A DNA stretch of 64,000 bases from Pseudomonadota bacterium (GCA_021818505.1 JAKADX010000002.1:124001-188000); one strand, 5' to 3'; positions 53,544-63,085 are shown, numbered from the stretch's first letter. The notes: generated by a model from the letters alone, not told the origin. Numbers and translations are program-made.

Positions 53544-54092
53544 CTACATGCACTGCGACATCGAATAGTCGCCGATTCTGTCTGCGTGAAGCCGCATAAT
53601 ACCCTCCCGACTATCGGGCATCGGCGCGGCATGCGGGACGCCGTCGGTGAAGACCGCATAGAGCAGATCGTAGAATGTCGGCAGTCCGTAGGCGGTGCCG
53701 GGAGGCGCGGCCAGCATCTGGTCCTCCGACGCACGAATCCTGTCGGCTGACGGCAGCCGAAGCACCAGGGTCTTCTCGTCACCCTGAACCAGGATCACAC
53801 GGTCGAACGCGTCGTAGCCGGAGTTCTTCGAGACGTACACGTTGGCCGCGCCCATGCGTTTCTCGACATCTTGTGGCGCAAGCGCCCATGCCCTGGGAAT
53901 GGTTGCCGTCATGCCTGCGGTCGTCACCGTGACTGTCGTGGGCGCGGGCAATTCCCAAGGCGTGTTCACGGGAATCTTCTTGTCGCGCGGCGGCTGGTCG
54001 GCGGGTGGGGTGCTCACATAGTCTTCTCCCGTGGCCCAGCTCTTGACCAGGCGGCCCCATTCTTCGACGTTGTCGGTCAGTCGTGCCATCAT
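53544..54092 (-). CDS. Hypothetical protein downstream of heme peroxidase
   Basis: MMARLTDNVEEWGRLVKSWATGEDYVSTPPADQPPRDKKIPVNTPWELPAPTTVTVTTAGMTATIPRAWALAPQDVEKRMGAANVYVSKNSGYDAFDRVILVQGDEKTLVLRLPSADRIRASED...DYSMSQCM; 17-nt gap from peroxidase stop. Confidence 0.7.
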   Translation of the reverse strand: MMARLTDNVEEWGRLVKSWATGEDYVSTPPADQPPRDKKIPVNTPWELPAPTTVTVTTAGMTATIPRAWALAPQDVEKRMGAANVYVSKNSGYDAFDRVILVQGDEKTLVLRLPSADRIRASEDQMLAAPPGTAYGLPTFYDLLYAVFTDGVPHAAPMPDSREGIMRLHADRIGDYSMSQCM

Positions 54093-54109
54093 GGCTCAGG
54101 CCCTTCCTA

Positions 54110-55762
54110 TCAGATGAACGGAATGCCGCCGCAGCTCGCGAAATCCGCATGGCGCGCGACGAACTGAACCAGCGCGGGCATGGTCGCGACTCCTGAGACC
54201 TCGTCCCACAGATTGCCCAGCGCCGCCTGGGCGGGGTCGAGGTCGGCCTGGATGCGCTGCGTGCCTTCGTTCAGTCGGCGGTGAAGGACCTCGGCCACGA
54301 TGATCGACCCGAGCACGCCCAGGCTGCGTCCCTGAACCGCCGGATCAAGCTCCGCCTCGAGCAGCACGAAGAACGGGAGCGGCAGGTCATCGGTCAGACG
54401 GTCGATCGTTTCGGTTTTAGCCGCGCTGTCGCCAAGCAGGCTGCGCAGCCGCGAGGCGATGGCCGCCCGCCGCGCTTGCGGCTGCGCGAACGGCCAATCC
54501 GCAGGGATCAGGTCGGGCCGGCGTTTTGCGATCTCCTCGATGAGCGCATCGAGACGCCAGCAGCGTGCGAGCGCTGCGCTGAGCAGGTCGCGCAGCGTCG
54601 TCCCGTCGGCCGCGTCGCCATGGTTGACGAACAGCGAGCTGTCGAGCGCCGACTTGCCTGCCGAAATGCGACGGCTGTAGTTCAGCTTGCCGTCCAGTTC
54701 GAAGAACTTCGACCACTGCACGGTCCAATCCGGGGTCAGCGGCATGCGGGCGTCGCCGGTGCCGCGATTGGCGGTGACCACGCCGACGATCGGCTGCGCG
54801 CGCCCGGCCGTGTCGTTGAGGTCGTACTGAAAGCGAACCATTGCGTGCCCGGCGCGCATGGCGCCGTGCGAGAATTCGAGCGGAACGCCCTCGGATTTCC
54901 AGAGCGTCGGTGGGGTTTGCGCGTAGCGCGCGCGCACGGCGGGGTGCAGCAGGCGCGGCAGCAGGTCGTCCCGGATAATCCGATAATAAAGGTGCAGCAT
55001 CGCCGTGCGCGCATGCGCGTACGATGCTTCCGGCCCGGCGGCGGGCAGAACGCGCACGAGGATGTTGTGCGTGTTGGCGAACAGGGCGGTGAGTTGTGCC
55101 AGCGTGGTGGCGGCATCGTTACGGGCATCGGCCGACAGGACCTGGTAAGCCCCGTCGAAATTCACGGCGGAGAGCCCCTGGGGCTCCGCTTGCCGGAAGC
55201 TGGGCGTGTACACGCGGGCGAGATCGCGAAACGGGCAGACCCCAGCCGCCGCCGGCTGATCGCCCGGATCGACCCGGCCGACCCGCAGCAATGCCCTGTC
55301 GATATCCTCCAGCCCCCTGGGGGTGAAGGCAACCGGGCAGGCCGCCGGACCGCCGCCGTAGAGTGTATCGAGCGCGAGCGCGCGACCGCGACCGTTGCTG
55401 CTGGCCACGCCCGCGTCTGCCGCCGCCCAGAAAGGCACGGTGGTCAGTACCAGGTCGTGGGCCACGAACTGCAGCAGATAGGTGTAGCCCGCCGGGATGA
55501 AGGGATTGTCGTCCGCCGCGACGCCATCCCGCAGCGTGGCCGGCCAGGCGGGCGCGGCCGGTGCGGCAACGACCGCCTCGGCCAGCGCGCCCGCGATGCG
55601 CCGGGCCTCGGCCGGATCGGCGCCAAGCATGGAGCGCGCCTGCTGCGGCGGCGGGCCGAGCAGGTAAGAGAATCCCTCGAAATGCTCGGGATCCTGGGCG
55701 CCGCCTGCCTGCGGCCGGGCACCGGCGGCGTTCACGCTCGTCCAGTATGCTTCGTGGCCCAC
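54110..55762 (-). CDS. Animal-type heme peroxidase family protein
   Basis: NPFIPAGYTYLLQFVAHDL (distal His region), SADARNDAATTLAQLTALFANTHNILV, LEFSHGAMRAGHAMVRFQYDLN (proximal His region). Confidence 0.85.
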   Translation of the reverse strand: MGHEAYWTSVNAAGARPQAGGAQDPEHFEGFSYLLGPPPQQARSMLGADPAEARRIAGALAEAVVAAPAAPAWPATLRDGVAADDNPFIPAGYTYLLQFVAHDLVLTTVPFWAAADAGVASSNGRGRALALDTLYGGGPAACPVAFTPRGLEDIDRALLRVGRVDPGDQPAAAGVCPFRDLARVYTPSFRQAEPQGLSAVNFDGAYQVLSADARNDAATTLAQLTALFANTHNILVRVLPAAGPEASYAHARTAMLHLYYRIIRDDLLPRLLHPAVRARYAQTPPTLWKSEGVPLEFSHGAMRAGHAMVRFQYDLNDTAGRAQPIVGVVTANRGTGDARMPLTPDWTVQWSKFFELDGKLNYSRRISAGKSALDSSLFVNHGDAADGTTLRDLLSAALARCWRLDALIEEIAKRRPDLIPADWPFAQPQARRAAIASRLRSLLGDSAAKTETIDRLTDDLPLPFFVLLEAELDPAVQGRSLGVLGSIIVAEVLHRRLNEGTQRIQADLDPAQAALGNLWDEVSGVATMPALVQFVARHADFASCGGIPFI

Positions 55763-56453
55763 AGCTCAGCCTCCCCCGACGCGGTCATCCTATCAGGTTC
55801 GCGTGAGCATACCGTGAGCGTGTGCGTTTCGGTAACTCAACCAACGGCTGCCCGATGATGACCGCTCGCGGCACGTGCTTACGCCGACGGTTCCTCCGCC
55901 CCGGGTGTCCACCGAACCGTTGACGTTGGGCAAGCGTTGCGATTCACGGGCCGATCACGTCCGCCCTGTCTTCCTCAGCGGGGATTGACGCGAACGCAAG
56001 TCATGACGGCCCTCGACTTCGTTTCGCCGACGAATATGGCGTGATCTGGCAGGGGCATCGGGATGTACGACAACAAGGCGCGCGCGATCTCGACCTGTAT
56101 TGGACGGTGCGTTCATATCGCTTGCCGTATCCGCGGCATCTGCTGCGGGACAAGATTTGATTCGTTGCTGGGAAACATGCCGGCGTGGTGGGATCATCTG
56201 CCTGACGGCGGCGAGGCGCGCCGACGCGCATTCGCCGACGTGCTCGCGCGGGAGATGGTCGGTGAACTGCAAAGCCGGTCAACCTCCCGTGGGACCATCC
56301 CGTGCCTGCTGCGCACCCGAAGCGACGATCGTCGGGCATCGAACGCGCGGAGGCCGCGCCGGCTGGGACAGGAAGGGGGTGCTGGAGTGCGACTCGGCGG
56401 GTGTGGCATCGGTGGCGACCCGTGAACTGCCATTGACGGCTGAGGGACCTGCC

Positions 56454-56816
56454 ATGTCACGATGCCCTGGCGCGATGCTCGCATCTCTTGCCGCTCTGGC
56501 GGCGCTGACCGGCTGCGGCGACAGCGAGGTCAGTCGGGGGACAAGTGGGGCTGCGATCGGCGCCGGTGCCGGCGCGGCGGTATGCGCCGTCACCATCGTC
56601 GGGGTCCTGCCATGTGCGATCGCCGGCGGCGCGCTCGGGGCGGCCGGGGGAGTTGCGACCGCGGGACCGGACGAGGTGCCGGCGACGACCCAAGCGGCAG
56701 CACCAGCGGCTGTGTCCGCCGCCACCGGCGCATCGGCCGCCACCGATCCGGCACCGGCCGGTCCGGTCTCGCTGCCGCAGCCACGCGCCACCGTGACGGC
56801 GGAGCCGCTGCAGTAG
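56454..56816 (+). CDS. Small lipoprotein with glycine-zipper-like segment
   Basis: MSRCPGAMLASLAALAALTGCGDSEVS (lipobox LTGC) then GTSGAAIGAGAGAAVCAVTIVGVLPCAIAGGALGAAGG. Confidence 0.7.
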   Translation: MSRCPGAMLASLAALAALTGCGDSEVSRGTSGAAIGAGAGAAVCAVTIVGVLPCAIAGGALGAAGGVATAGPDEVPATTQAAAPAAVSAATGASAATDPAPAGPVSLPQPRATVTAEPLQ

Positions 56817-56858
56817 CGCGCCACCTCCGCCGGCTCGACGTCCCGCCCCGATCGCCCG

Positions 56859-57692
56859 TCAGAACTGCCCGGCGCGGGCACGCAGTGGGCGCTCCGGCGC
56901 GACGATTCCGGCCACCCGCTCGGAGAGTTCGGCGGCGGCCACGACGAGGATGCGGGCAAGCTGGCTGCCGCGCGGCTCCGCCTCCAGCCGCGGGATGACG
57001 AGGCAGAGCGTGGCCAGGCACACCCGGTTCGCGTCCATCACCGGCGCCGCCATGCAATGCGTAAAGGTGTCGAGCTGCCCGTCGAGCCGGGACAGCCCGC
57101 GTTCCCGCGCCGCGCCGACGCGTTGCAGGAACACCTCCGGCGCCAGATGGCGGCCGTCGGGCAGGCGGAAGTCCTCCGCGGGCACCAAGCGTATGATGTC
57201 GGGATCGGCCAGATGCGAGACGAGCAGCGGGCCGGAGGCCGTCCACGGCAGCGGCACGCGCTGACCGATATCGCTGCTGATGCGGAAGTGGTGGCCGCCG
57301 TTGCGCGCCAGGGCGACGGTGTACTTGCCGTCCTCCAACAGGCAGAGCTGGGCAGTCTCATTCGTCTGTTCGGTCAGCCGCCGCAGCATCTGGTCGGCCT
57401 CGCGCATCAGGTCCACGCGCCGGACATAAGCGGTGCCGTAATAGTGAAGGCGGCGGCCGAGGAACATGCGGCCTTCGCCGTCATAGCTCTCCAGCAGCCC
57501 TGCCTCGCGCAGTCGCTCGACGATCTCGTAGATGGTGGAGCGCGGTGCGCCGACGGCCGCGGCGATCTGGTTGGGCCGCATCGGCTCGTTGCGGGCGTAG
57601 AGGCACTCCAGCACTTCCACGACCCGGTCGATGCCGCGCCGGCGCGTCGCCGTTGCCTTGTCCTGCGGCGCCGCGGCATCCTGTTGCGTCAT
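56859..57692 (-). CDS. IclR-family transcriptional regulator
   Basis: GIDRVVEVLECLYARNEPMRPNQIAAAVGAPRSTIYEIVERLREAGLLESYDGEGRMFLGRRLHYYG. Confidence 0.92.
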   Translation of the reverse strand: MTQQDAAAPQDKATATRRRGIDRVVEVLECLYARNEPMRPNQIAAAVGAPRSTIYEIVERLREAGLLESYDGEGRMFLGRRLHYYGTAYVRRVDLMREADQMLRRLTEQTNETAQLCLLEDGKYTVALARNGGHHFRISSDIGQRVPLPWTASGPLLVSHLADPDIIRLVPAEDFRLPDGRHLAPEVFLQRVGAARERGLSRLDGQLDTFTHCMAAPVMDANRVCLATLCLVIPRLEAEPRGSQLARILVVAAAELSERVAGIVAPERPLRARAGQF

Positions 57693-57767
57693 CCGATCAT
57701 TGCTCCCGCCCGCGCGACTGCGCCGCTGCGGCAACGAAGCTAATCGACCATCCGGCGCGATGCCAGA

Positions 57768-59168
57768 TCAGAGCGGCGGGCGCCGATCCGCCCATCGGAT
57801 CGTGCCCTCCAGGAAGGCGGCCGCGTCGATGATCCGGCCTTCCTCATGCCAGGGGCCGACGATCTGCAGGCCGACGGGCAGCCCGTCGCTTGCGAAGCCG
57901 CACGGCACCGAGGCGGCGGGGTTACCAGTCAGGTTGAACGGGTAGAGCGTTCTGGCCCAGGCGGCATAGTGCAGCGTGTTGATCGCCCCGCCCGCGTCCA
58001 GCGGCGGCGGCGGCACGGTCATCGTCGGCATGGCGAGCACGTCGAACCGATCGAACAGGCGCTGCGTGTGACGATACAGCACCGTGCGCCGGTCGATGGC
58101 GCGCATCAGGTCAGCGGCCGTATAGGCGCCGCCCTGCGCGATCGAGGCCTTCAGGCTCGCCGTCATGCGCTCGCCGAAGCGCGCAACGAATGGGCCGAGG
58201 CGAGCGGCGTGCGCCGCGGTGGCGATGACGACATAGGTGTCGAACGCATCGTCGAAGGCGGAATCGCTGAATTCGCTGACCTCGGCGCCGTCCTCCGCCA
58301 TCAGCCGAACCGCCCGCGCGGTCAGGGCGGCAATGTCCGGATCGGCGGGCGTACCGCCGAACTGCGGCATCCAGCCGACCCGCAGGCCGCGCAGCGACGG
58401 CAGCGTCACGGCATCGACCGGGAAGGGGGGCACGGCGCGGGAGTGGGCGTCGGCGATGTCGGGGCCGGACATGACGGAGAGCATGAGCGCCATGTCTCGC
58501 ACGTCGCGCGCCATCGGCCCCACGAATGAGTAGTTGCCGAACGTATCGGCGAACCCGTCATGCGGCACGCGGCCGAGGGTGGCCTTCAGCCCAAGCACGC
58601 CGGCCCAGGACGCCGGGCAGCGGATCGAGCCGCCGCCATCGGTGCCGACGGCGAGCGGGCCGATGCCGGCCGCGAGGCACGCTGCCGCGCCGCCGCTCGA
58701 TCCGCCCGGCGTGCGGTCGAGCGCCCAGGGGTTGCGCGTGACGCCGTAGATCGGCGAGTCGGTCAGCACCTTATGGAAGAATTCCGGTGTCGCCGTCTTG
58801 CCGAGCAGGATCGCGCCGGCCGCGCGCAGCCGCTGCCACACCACCGCGTCACTGGTCGCGACAATGTCCGCCATTGCGTAGGAGCCGCAGGTCATCGGAT
58901 GTCCCGCAGTGGCAACGCCGTCCTTCACCGTGATCGGCACGCCATGCAGCGGCCCGAGCGGGCGGCCGTGCAGCACGTCGTCCTCCGCACGCCGCGCGGC
59001 GTCGCGAGCCTGATCGAACAGCCTGGTCGCGAAGCAGTTGAGGTGAGGATCGACCTGCTCGGCGCGGGCGATCACGGCATCGACCAGCGTCACCGGGGAC
59101 AGTTTGCGTGTTGCGATCAGCGCCGCGAGACGGTGTGCCGGCGCATAGATCAGGGCGTCGTCGGCCAT
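57768..59168 (-). CDS. Amidase (amidase signature family)
   Basis: GPLHGVPITVKDGVATAGHPMTCGSYAM...NPWALDRTPGGSSGGAAACLAAGIGPLAVGTDGGGSIRCPASWAGVLGLKATLGRVP. Confidence 0.93.
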   Translation of the reverse strand: MADDALIYAPAHRLAALIATRKLSPVTLVDAVIARAEQVDPHLNCFATRLFDQARDAARRAEDDVLHGRPLGPLHGVPITVKDGVATAGHPMTCGSYAMADIVATSDAVVWQRLRAAGAILLGKTATPEFFHKVLTDSPIYGVTRNPWALDRTPGGSSGGAAACLAAGIGPLAVGTDGGGSIRCPASWAGVLGLKATLGRVPHDGFADTFGNYSFVGPMARDVRDMALMLSVMSGPDIADAHSRAVPPFPVDAVTLPSLRGLRVGWMPQFGGTPADPDIAALTARAVRLMAEDGAEVSEFSDSAFDDAFDTYVVIATAAHAARLGPFVARFGERMTASLKASIAQGGAYTAADLMRAIDRRTVLYRHTQRLFDRFDVLAMPTMTVPPPPLDAGGAINTLHYAAWARTLYPFNLTGNPAASVPCGFASDGLPVGLQIVGPWHEEGRIIDAAAFLEGTIRWADRRPPL

Positions 59169-59184
59169 CGTGTTCCTCCGTCGT

Positions 59185-60330
59185 TCAGGCCCGCAGCATC
59201 GCCTTGGCGATGTCACGATAGATCAGCGCGGCCTGCGCGAGATCAGCGGCCGGCACGAACTCGTCAGGCTGGTGCGCCTGATCGAGCGAGCCAGGACCGA
59301 GGATGATGCCGACGCTTCCGGCCGCATGGAAATGCACGAGATCGCAGCCGCCGGTCAGGCCGCCCGGTTGCGGCAGACTGACGCCATGCCGCTGCGAGGC
59401 GACGAGCGCGGCATGCAGCAGCGGCGAATCCGGCGGGGTCTCGGCCGAGCCGGCGGCGGTGCGCACCTCCGCCAGATCGGCGTCCACGCCATGCTCCTGC
59501 CGCGCCAGCCGCAGCAATTCGTGCAGGTCGTCGAGCGTGGATTCCAGCCGCGCGCCGGGCAGCACGCGCTCGTCGAGCACGATCTCGCACAGATCGGGCA
59601 CGATGTTGTCGGCGATGCCGCCGGTGATGCGCGAGACCGTCAGGCTGGCACGACCGACCAGCCGATGCTCGCGCTGCCGCAGCATCGCGTCGCGCTGCGC
59701 CAGCATCTCCACCAGCCGCGACGCGGCGACGATCGCATTGCTGCCAAGCTCCGGCCGGCCGGAATGCGCCGACTTGCCGCGCACGCGGATCAGCGGGCGC
59801 ACGCAGCCCTTGTGCGCGGCATAGACGGCATTGCGCGTCGGCTCGCCGACGATCACCCAGTCGAACCGTTCGGTGGCTGCGGCCTTGGCGCCGATGCTGT
59901 TGATTTCCTCGTCCGCGACGAAGGCGAGCACCAGCGTGCCGCGCCAGGAACCGCGATCGGCGAGCAGCAATCGCCCGGCTTCCGCCATGGCGCTGACCTG
60001 CCCCTTGGCGTCGCAGGTGCCGCGGCCGTAGAGGCGCCCGTCACGCTCGATGAGCCTGAAGGGATCGCTGCTCCAGCCGCTGCCGACCGGCACGGTGTCG
60101 AGATGCGAGTTGAGCGCGAAGCTCGGGCCGGAACCATTGACGAATCGCGCGATCACGTTTGCCCGGCCGGGCGCAACCGCGCGCACGTCTGCCGTGAAAC
60201 CGTGCGCGCGCAACTCCGCCGCCAGCAGCTCTGCCGCCGGCTCCTCATTACCCGGTGGATTCTGGGTGTCGATCGCCACGAGTCGCGCCAGCAGCCCGGC
60301 GAGACGGCCCGGATCGGGGCCGTCGCTCAT
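59185..60330 (-). CDS. M20 family metallopeptidase (ArgE/DapE-like)
   Basis: LVAIDTQNPPGNEEPAAELLAAELRAHGF...FALNSHLDTVPVGSGWSSDPFRLIERDGRLYGRGTCDAKGQVSAM...LAFVADEEINSIGAKA. Confidence 0.92.
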   Translation of the reverse strand: MSDGPDPGRLAGLLARLVAIDTQNPPGNEEPAAELLAAELRAHGFTADVRAVAPGRANVIARFVNGSGPSFALNSHLDTVPVGSGWSSDPFRLIERDGRLYGRGTCDAKGQVSAMAEAGRLLLADRGSWRGTLVLAFVADEEINSIGAKAAATERFDWVIVGEPTRNAVYAAHKGCVRPLIRVRGKSAHSGRPELGSNAIVAASRLVEMLAQRDAMLRQREHRLVGRASLTVSRITGGIADNIVPDLCEIVLDERVLPGARLESTLDDLHELLRLARQEHGVDADLAEVRTAAGSAETPPDSPLLHAALVASQRHGVSLPQPGGLTGGCDLVHFHAAGSVGIILGPGSLDQAHQPDEFVPAADLAQAALIYRDIAKAMLRA

Positions 60331-61514
60331 GCCAGCGCCGCCGCGCCGGCCGCACGCACCCAGTCGAGCCGTGCCGCGGGTATCAGGCCGTAGTTGTAGA
60401 AATTGATCTCCTCGACGCCGGCCGCCACCGCGGCAAGCGCACGCACGGCGAGATCTTCCGGCCCGCGCATTTCCGGATAGAACACGCGCATCCCGGTGCC
60501 AAGGAAGCGGTCGGCGCCGACAGCCGCGCGCGCGGCCGCGAGATCGGCGGCGACCGCTTCGGGGTTGCGATCATAAGCGCACATCACCACGCCATCCGTC
60601 ACACGCGCCAGCGCGGCAAGATCGCTGCCGCACAGCCAGCCGTTGCCGATGTCGAGGACATGCACGCGACTGGCCGGGTGTGCGGCCTGTCGCATGTCGG
60701 CGGCGAGGCTGGTCACCGGCTCGAACCGCCAGCTGACATAGGTGTGCACCTCGGGATGGGCGGCGAACACGTCAGGGCCACGCGCGGAAAAGTCCGTCCA
60801 GCGAGGCGCCGGTACCGCGCGCTCGCTCGTCTCCGCGATCCAGGTCCGTACCGTGCGGCGCGCGGCGTCGCCATCCACCCCGGCCTTCGCGGCGCGGGCG
60901 AGGCAGGCGTCGCAGAAGCATAGCGCCATCAGAAAATCGTCTTCCGCCGTCAGTCCGACGCCGTCCTTCTCGTGATGGAACTCGTGCGCGAAGCCCATGA
61001 ACCCCGGCGACTCCAGCTGCACCGCATCCGGCCGGTACCCATGCGTGAGATCAGCGACGAGGTTGATCGCGAAGGTCCGTACATCGGGATGGCTCGGGCA
61101 CAGGCTGTAGTAGTTCGGATCGCCGAAGGCGTTGCGCGTGCACGCGCCCGGATGGCGCATGCCGAGGCGCGTGTTGTGCAGGCAGACGGTCCAGCCGGCA
61201 ACACTCAGGCCGGTGCGGTCGCGCGCGTCGATCAGGTCGCGGAGCACGTCGCCTCGTTCGGTCACGATCGCTGCGACCTGCGGGAGGATTGCTGCGCCCT
61301 CCCAGCGCGCCGCGTCGGGGCGGAAATAGATCGTGCCATCCTCGGGGAACCAGCTCTTGCGCAGCGGGCTGCGCGGCTGGAAGAAGCGGCCGGCGTGATA
61401 GGAGGTGGCGAGATTGATGCCGTCCAGGCCGGCACGGTCGCGCAGATCGGCGACAACCGCATCGATCCCGACATCCAGCACGTCCCAGGGATAGGTCCAC
61501 ATCGCGAGCCGCAT
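60327..61514 (-). CDS. Uncharacterised protein, probably TIM-barrel/glycoside-hydrolase-like
   Basis: MRLAMWTYPWDVLDVGIDAVVADLRDRAGLDGINLATSYHAGRFFQPRSPLRKSWFPEDGTIYFRPD...PDAVQLESPGFMGFAHEFHHEK...LCFCDACLARA; coupled to M20 gene by 4-nt overlap. Confidence 0.65.
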   Translation of the reverse strand: MRLAMWTYPWDVLDVGIDAVVADLRDRAGLDGINLATSYHAGRFFQPRSPLRKSWFPEDGTIYFRPDAARWEGAAILPQVAAIVTERGDVLRDLIDARDRTGLSVAGWTVCLHNTRLGMRHPGACTRNAFGDPNYYSLCPSHPDVRTFAINLVADLTHGYRPDAVQLESPGFMGFAHEFHHEKDGVGLTAEDDFLMALCFCDACLARAAKAGVDGDAARRTVRTWIAETSERAVPAPRWTDFSARGPDVFAAHPEVHTYVSWRFEPVTSLAADMRQAAHPASRVHVLDIGNGWLCGSDLAALARVTDGVVMCAYDRNPEAVAADLAAARAAVGADRFLGTGMRVFYPEMRGPEDLAVRALAAVAAGVEEINFYNYGLIPAARLDWVRAAGAAALA

Positions 61515-61515
61515 G

Positions 61516-62004
61516 TCAGCCCCTCCCGCGCTTCAGCGCCGCGATCATCTCGATCTCGACGGTGATGTTGTCGGGCAGGCTGCCCATGCCGACGGCCGAG
61601 CGCGCGTGGCGCCCGCGATCGCCGAGAACCTCCACGAACAGGTCGGAACAGCCATTGATGACGCGCGGGTGCTGCGCGAATTCCGGCACCGCGTTGACCA
61701 TGCCCAGCACCTTGACAATCCGGGCCACCCGGTCGAGACCGCCGGCGGCTTCGCGCAATGCGGCCAGGAGTTGCAGACCGATGATGCGCGCGTGCTGGTA
61801 GGCATCCTCGACACCGACCGGCCCACCGACCTTGCCGGAATACATCCCGCCTTCGGGTCGGCGCGGCCCCTGGCCGGACAGGAACACCAGCGAGCCGTGC
61901 CGGACAAAGGGAACATAGTTGGCTACGGGCTTCGGAACTTCCGGCAGCGCGATGCCGAGTTCCGCAAGCCGCCGATCGGTCGTGTCCATCGCGCCCAGGT
62001 TCAT
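61516..62004 (-). CDS. RidA/YjgF-family protein
   Basis: VANYVPFVRHGSLVFLSGQGPRRPEGGMYSGKVGGPVGVEDAYQHARIIGLQLLAALREAAGGLDRVARIVKVLGMVNAVPEFAQHPRVINGCSDLFVEVLGDRGRHARSAVGMGSLPDNITVEIEMIA. Confidence 0.9.
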   Translation of the reverse strand: MNLGAMDTTDRRLAELGIALPEVPKPVANYVPFVRHGSLVFLSGQGPRRPEGGMYSGKVGGPVGVEDAYQHARIIGLQLLAALREAAGGLDRVARIVKVLGMVNAVPEFAQHPRVINGCSDLFVEVLGDRGRHARSAVGMGSLPDNITVEIEMIAALKRGRG

Positions 62005-63062
62005 TGCATTTTTCCCCGTGCCGCCACGTCATGATAGATTTCCATGCGTCCGCCCCGCGCGGCGTGGATACGGCCGTGCAGGTTGCTGACGACGCAGACA
62101 TGGTTGGGAATGATGCTGACGCGCTCGCCGATCCGCGGCGTCGCGGCGCCCGGCGGCACGTGCACATGTCCGTGCTCCTCGCTCAGCGCCGCAATCTGCC
62201 ACTCGGGATGCTCGACGATGCGCCCATGGCCGGTCAGGCCGAGCAGGTCGGACGAGAGACTCTTCGAGCCGGCATCGATCACGCAGCGATCCTGTGCGGG
62301 CCGTGACACGACAGTCGCGTGAACCCGCAGGGCGCAGTCGTCATATCCCCCGTATGCTTTCGTCTCGACCAGCGAGCGGTCGCTGTAGATGTAGGTGCCC
62401 GGCCGGTGTTCGGTGGCGATGCCTGCCTCGTGTGCGCGATAGAGGTCCGGCGTGCCGCCGTTGCTTATGACCTCGACATCCAGTCCGGCGCGGTGGCAGG
62501 CGTCGCGTGCCTCGGTAAGCCGGGCTGCGGTCTCGGCCACCGTGTTGAAGCGCGGATAGGTCATCAGGCCGAGAAAATGCAGGCCGGGCGAGCGGGCGAT
62601 GCGTTGCGCCAGCGCAGCGACGGCGTCCGCGCCGACCACGCCGCAGCGCTGCGCGCCGGTCTCGCACTCCACCAGCACCGGCAGGATCAGGCCGGCGCGG
62701 TGCATGGCATCGGACAGCCCGTCCACGACCTCGGGGCTGTCGGCCACGACCTTCATATCAGCCCGGTGCGCCAGGGCGACCAGGCGGTCCAGCTTCACCT
62801 GGCCGACGATGTTGTAGGTGAGCAGGATGTCGGTGATTCCCGCCTCGACCATCACCTCGGCCTCGCCCAGCTTCTGGCAGTTGATGCCGCGCGCGCCGAG
62901 GCGCAGTTGCAGGTGCGCGAATTCCGGAATCTTGTGGGTTTTGATGTGTGGCCGCAGGGCGATGCCGGCACCGTCGAGATAGCTCTGGCAGCGCCGCAGG
63001 TTGGCCTCCATCACGTCCAGATCGACGACGGCGCAAGGTGTGTCGAGGTCGGTGACGAGCAT
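62001..63062 (-). CDS. DSD1-family PLP-dependent enzyme (D-threonine aldolase/D-serine dehydratase-like)
   Basis: LDTPCAVVDLDVMEANLRRCQSYLDGAGIALRPHIKTHKIPEFAHLQLRLGARGINCQKLGEAEVMVEAGITDILLTYNIVG ... ISNGGTPDLYRAH ... IPNHVCVVSNLH. Confidence 0.9.
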   Translation of the reverse strand: MLVTDLDTPCAVVDLDVMEANLRRCQSYLDGAGIALRPHIKTHKIPEFAHLQLRLGARGINCQKLGEAEVMVEAGITDILLTYNIVGQVKLDRLVALAHRADMKVVADSPEVVDGLSDAMHRAGLILPVLVECETGAQRCGVVGADAVAALAQRIARSPGLHFLGLMTYPRFNTVAETAARLTEARDACHRAGLDVEVISNGGTPDLYRAHEAGIATEHRPGTYIYSDRSLVETKAYGGYDDCALRVHATVVSRPAQDRCVIDAGSKSLSSDLLGLTGHGRIVEHPEWQIAALSEEHGHVHVPPGAATPRIGERVSIIPNHVCVVSNLHGRIHAARGGRMEIYHDVAARGKMQ

Positions 63063-63085
63063 GGCGTTGCGTCCTTCTTCCGGCG

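Noticed and set aside
53544-54092. Calling the 182-aa orphan a nitrile-hydratase-leader (NHLP) RiPP precursor
   Set aside because: No recognisable NHLP leader or GG/AG cleavage motif; kept as an unassigned protein.
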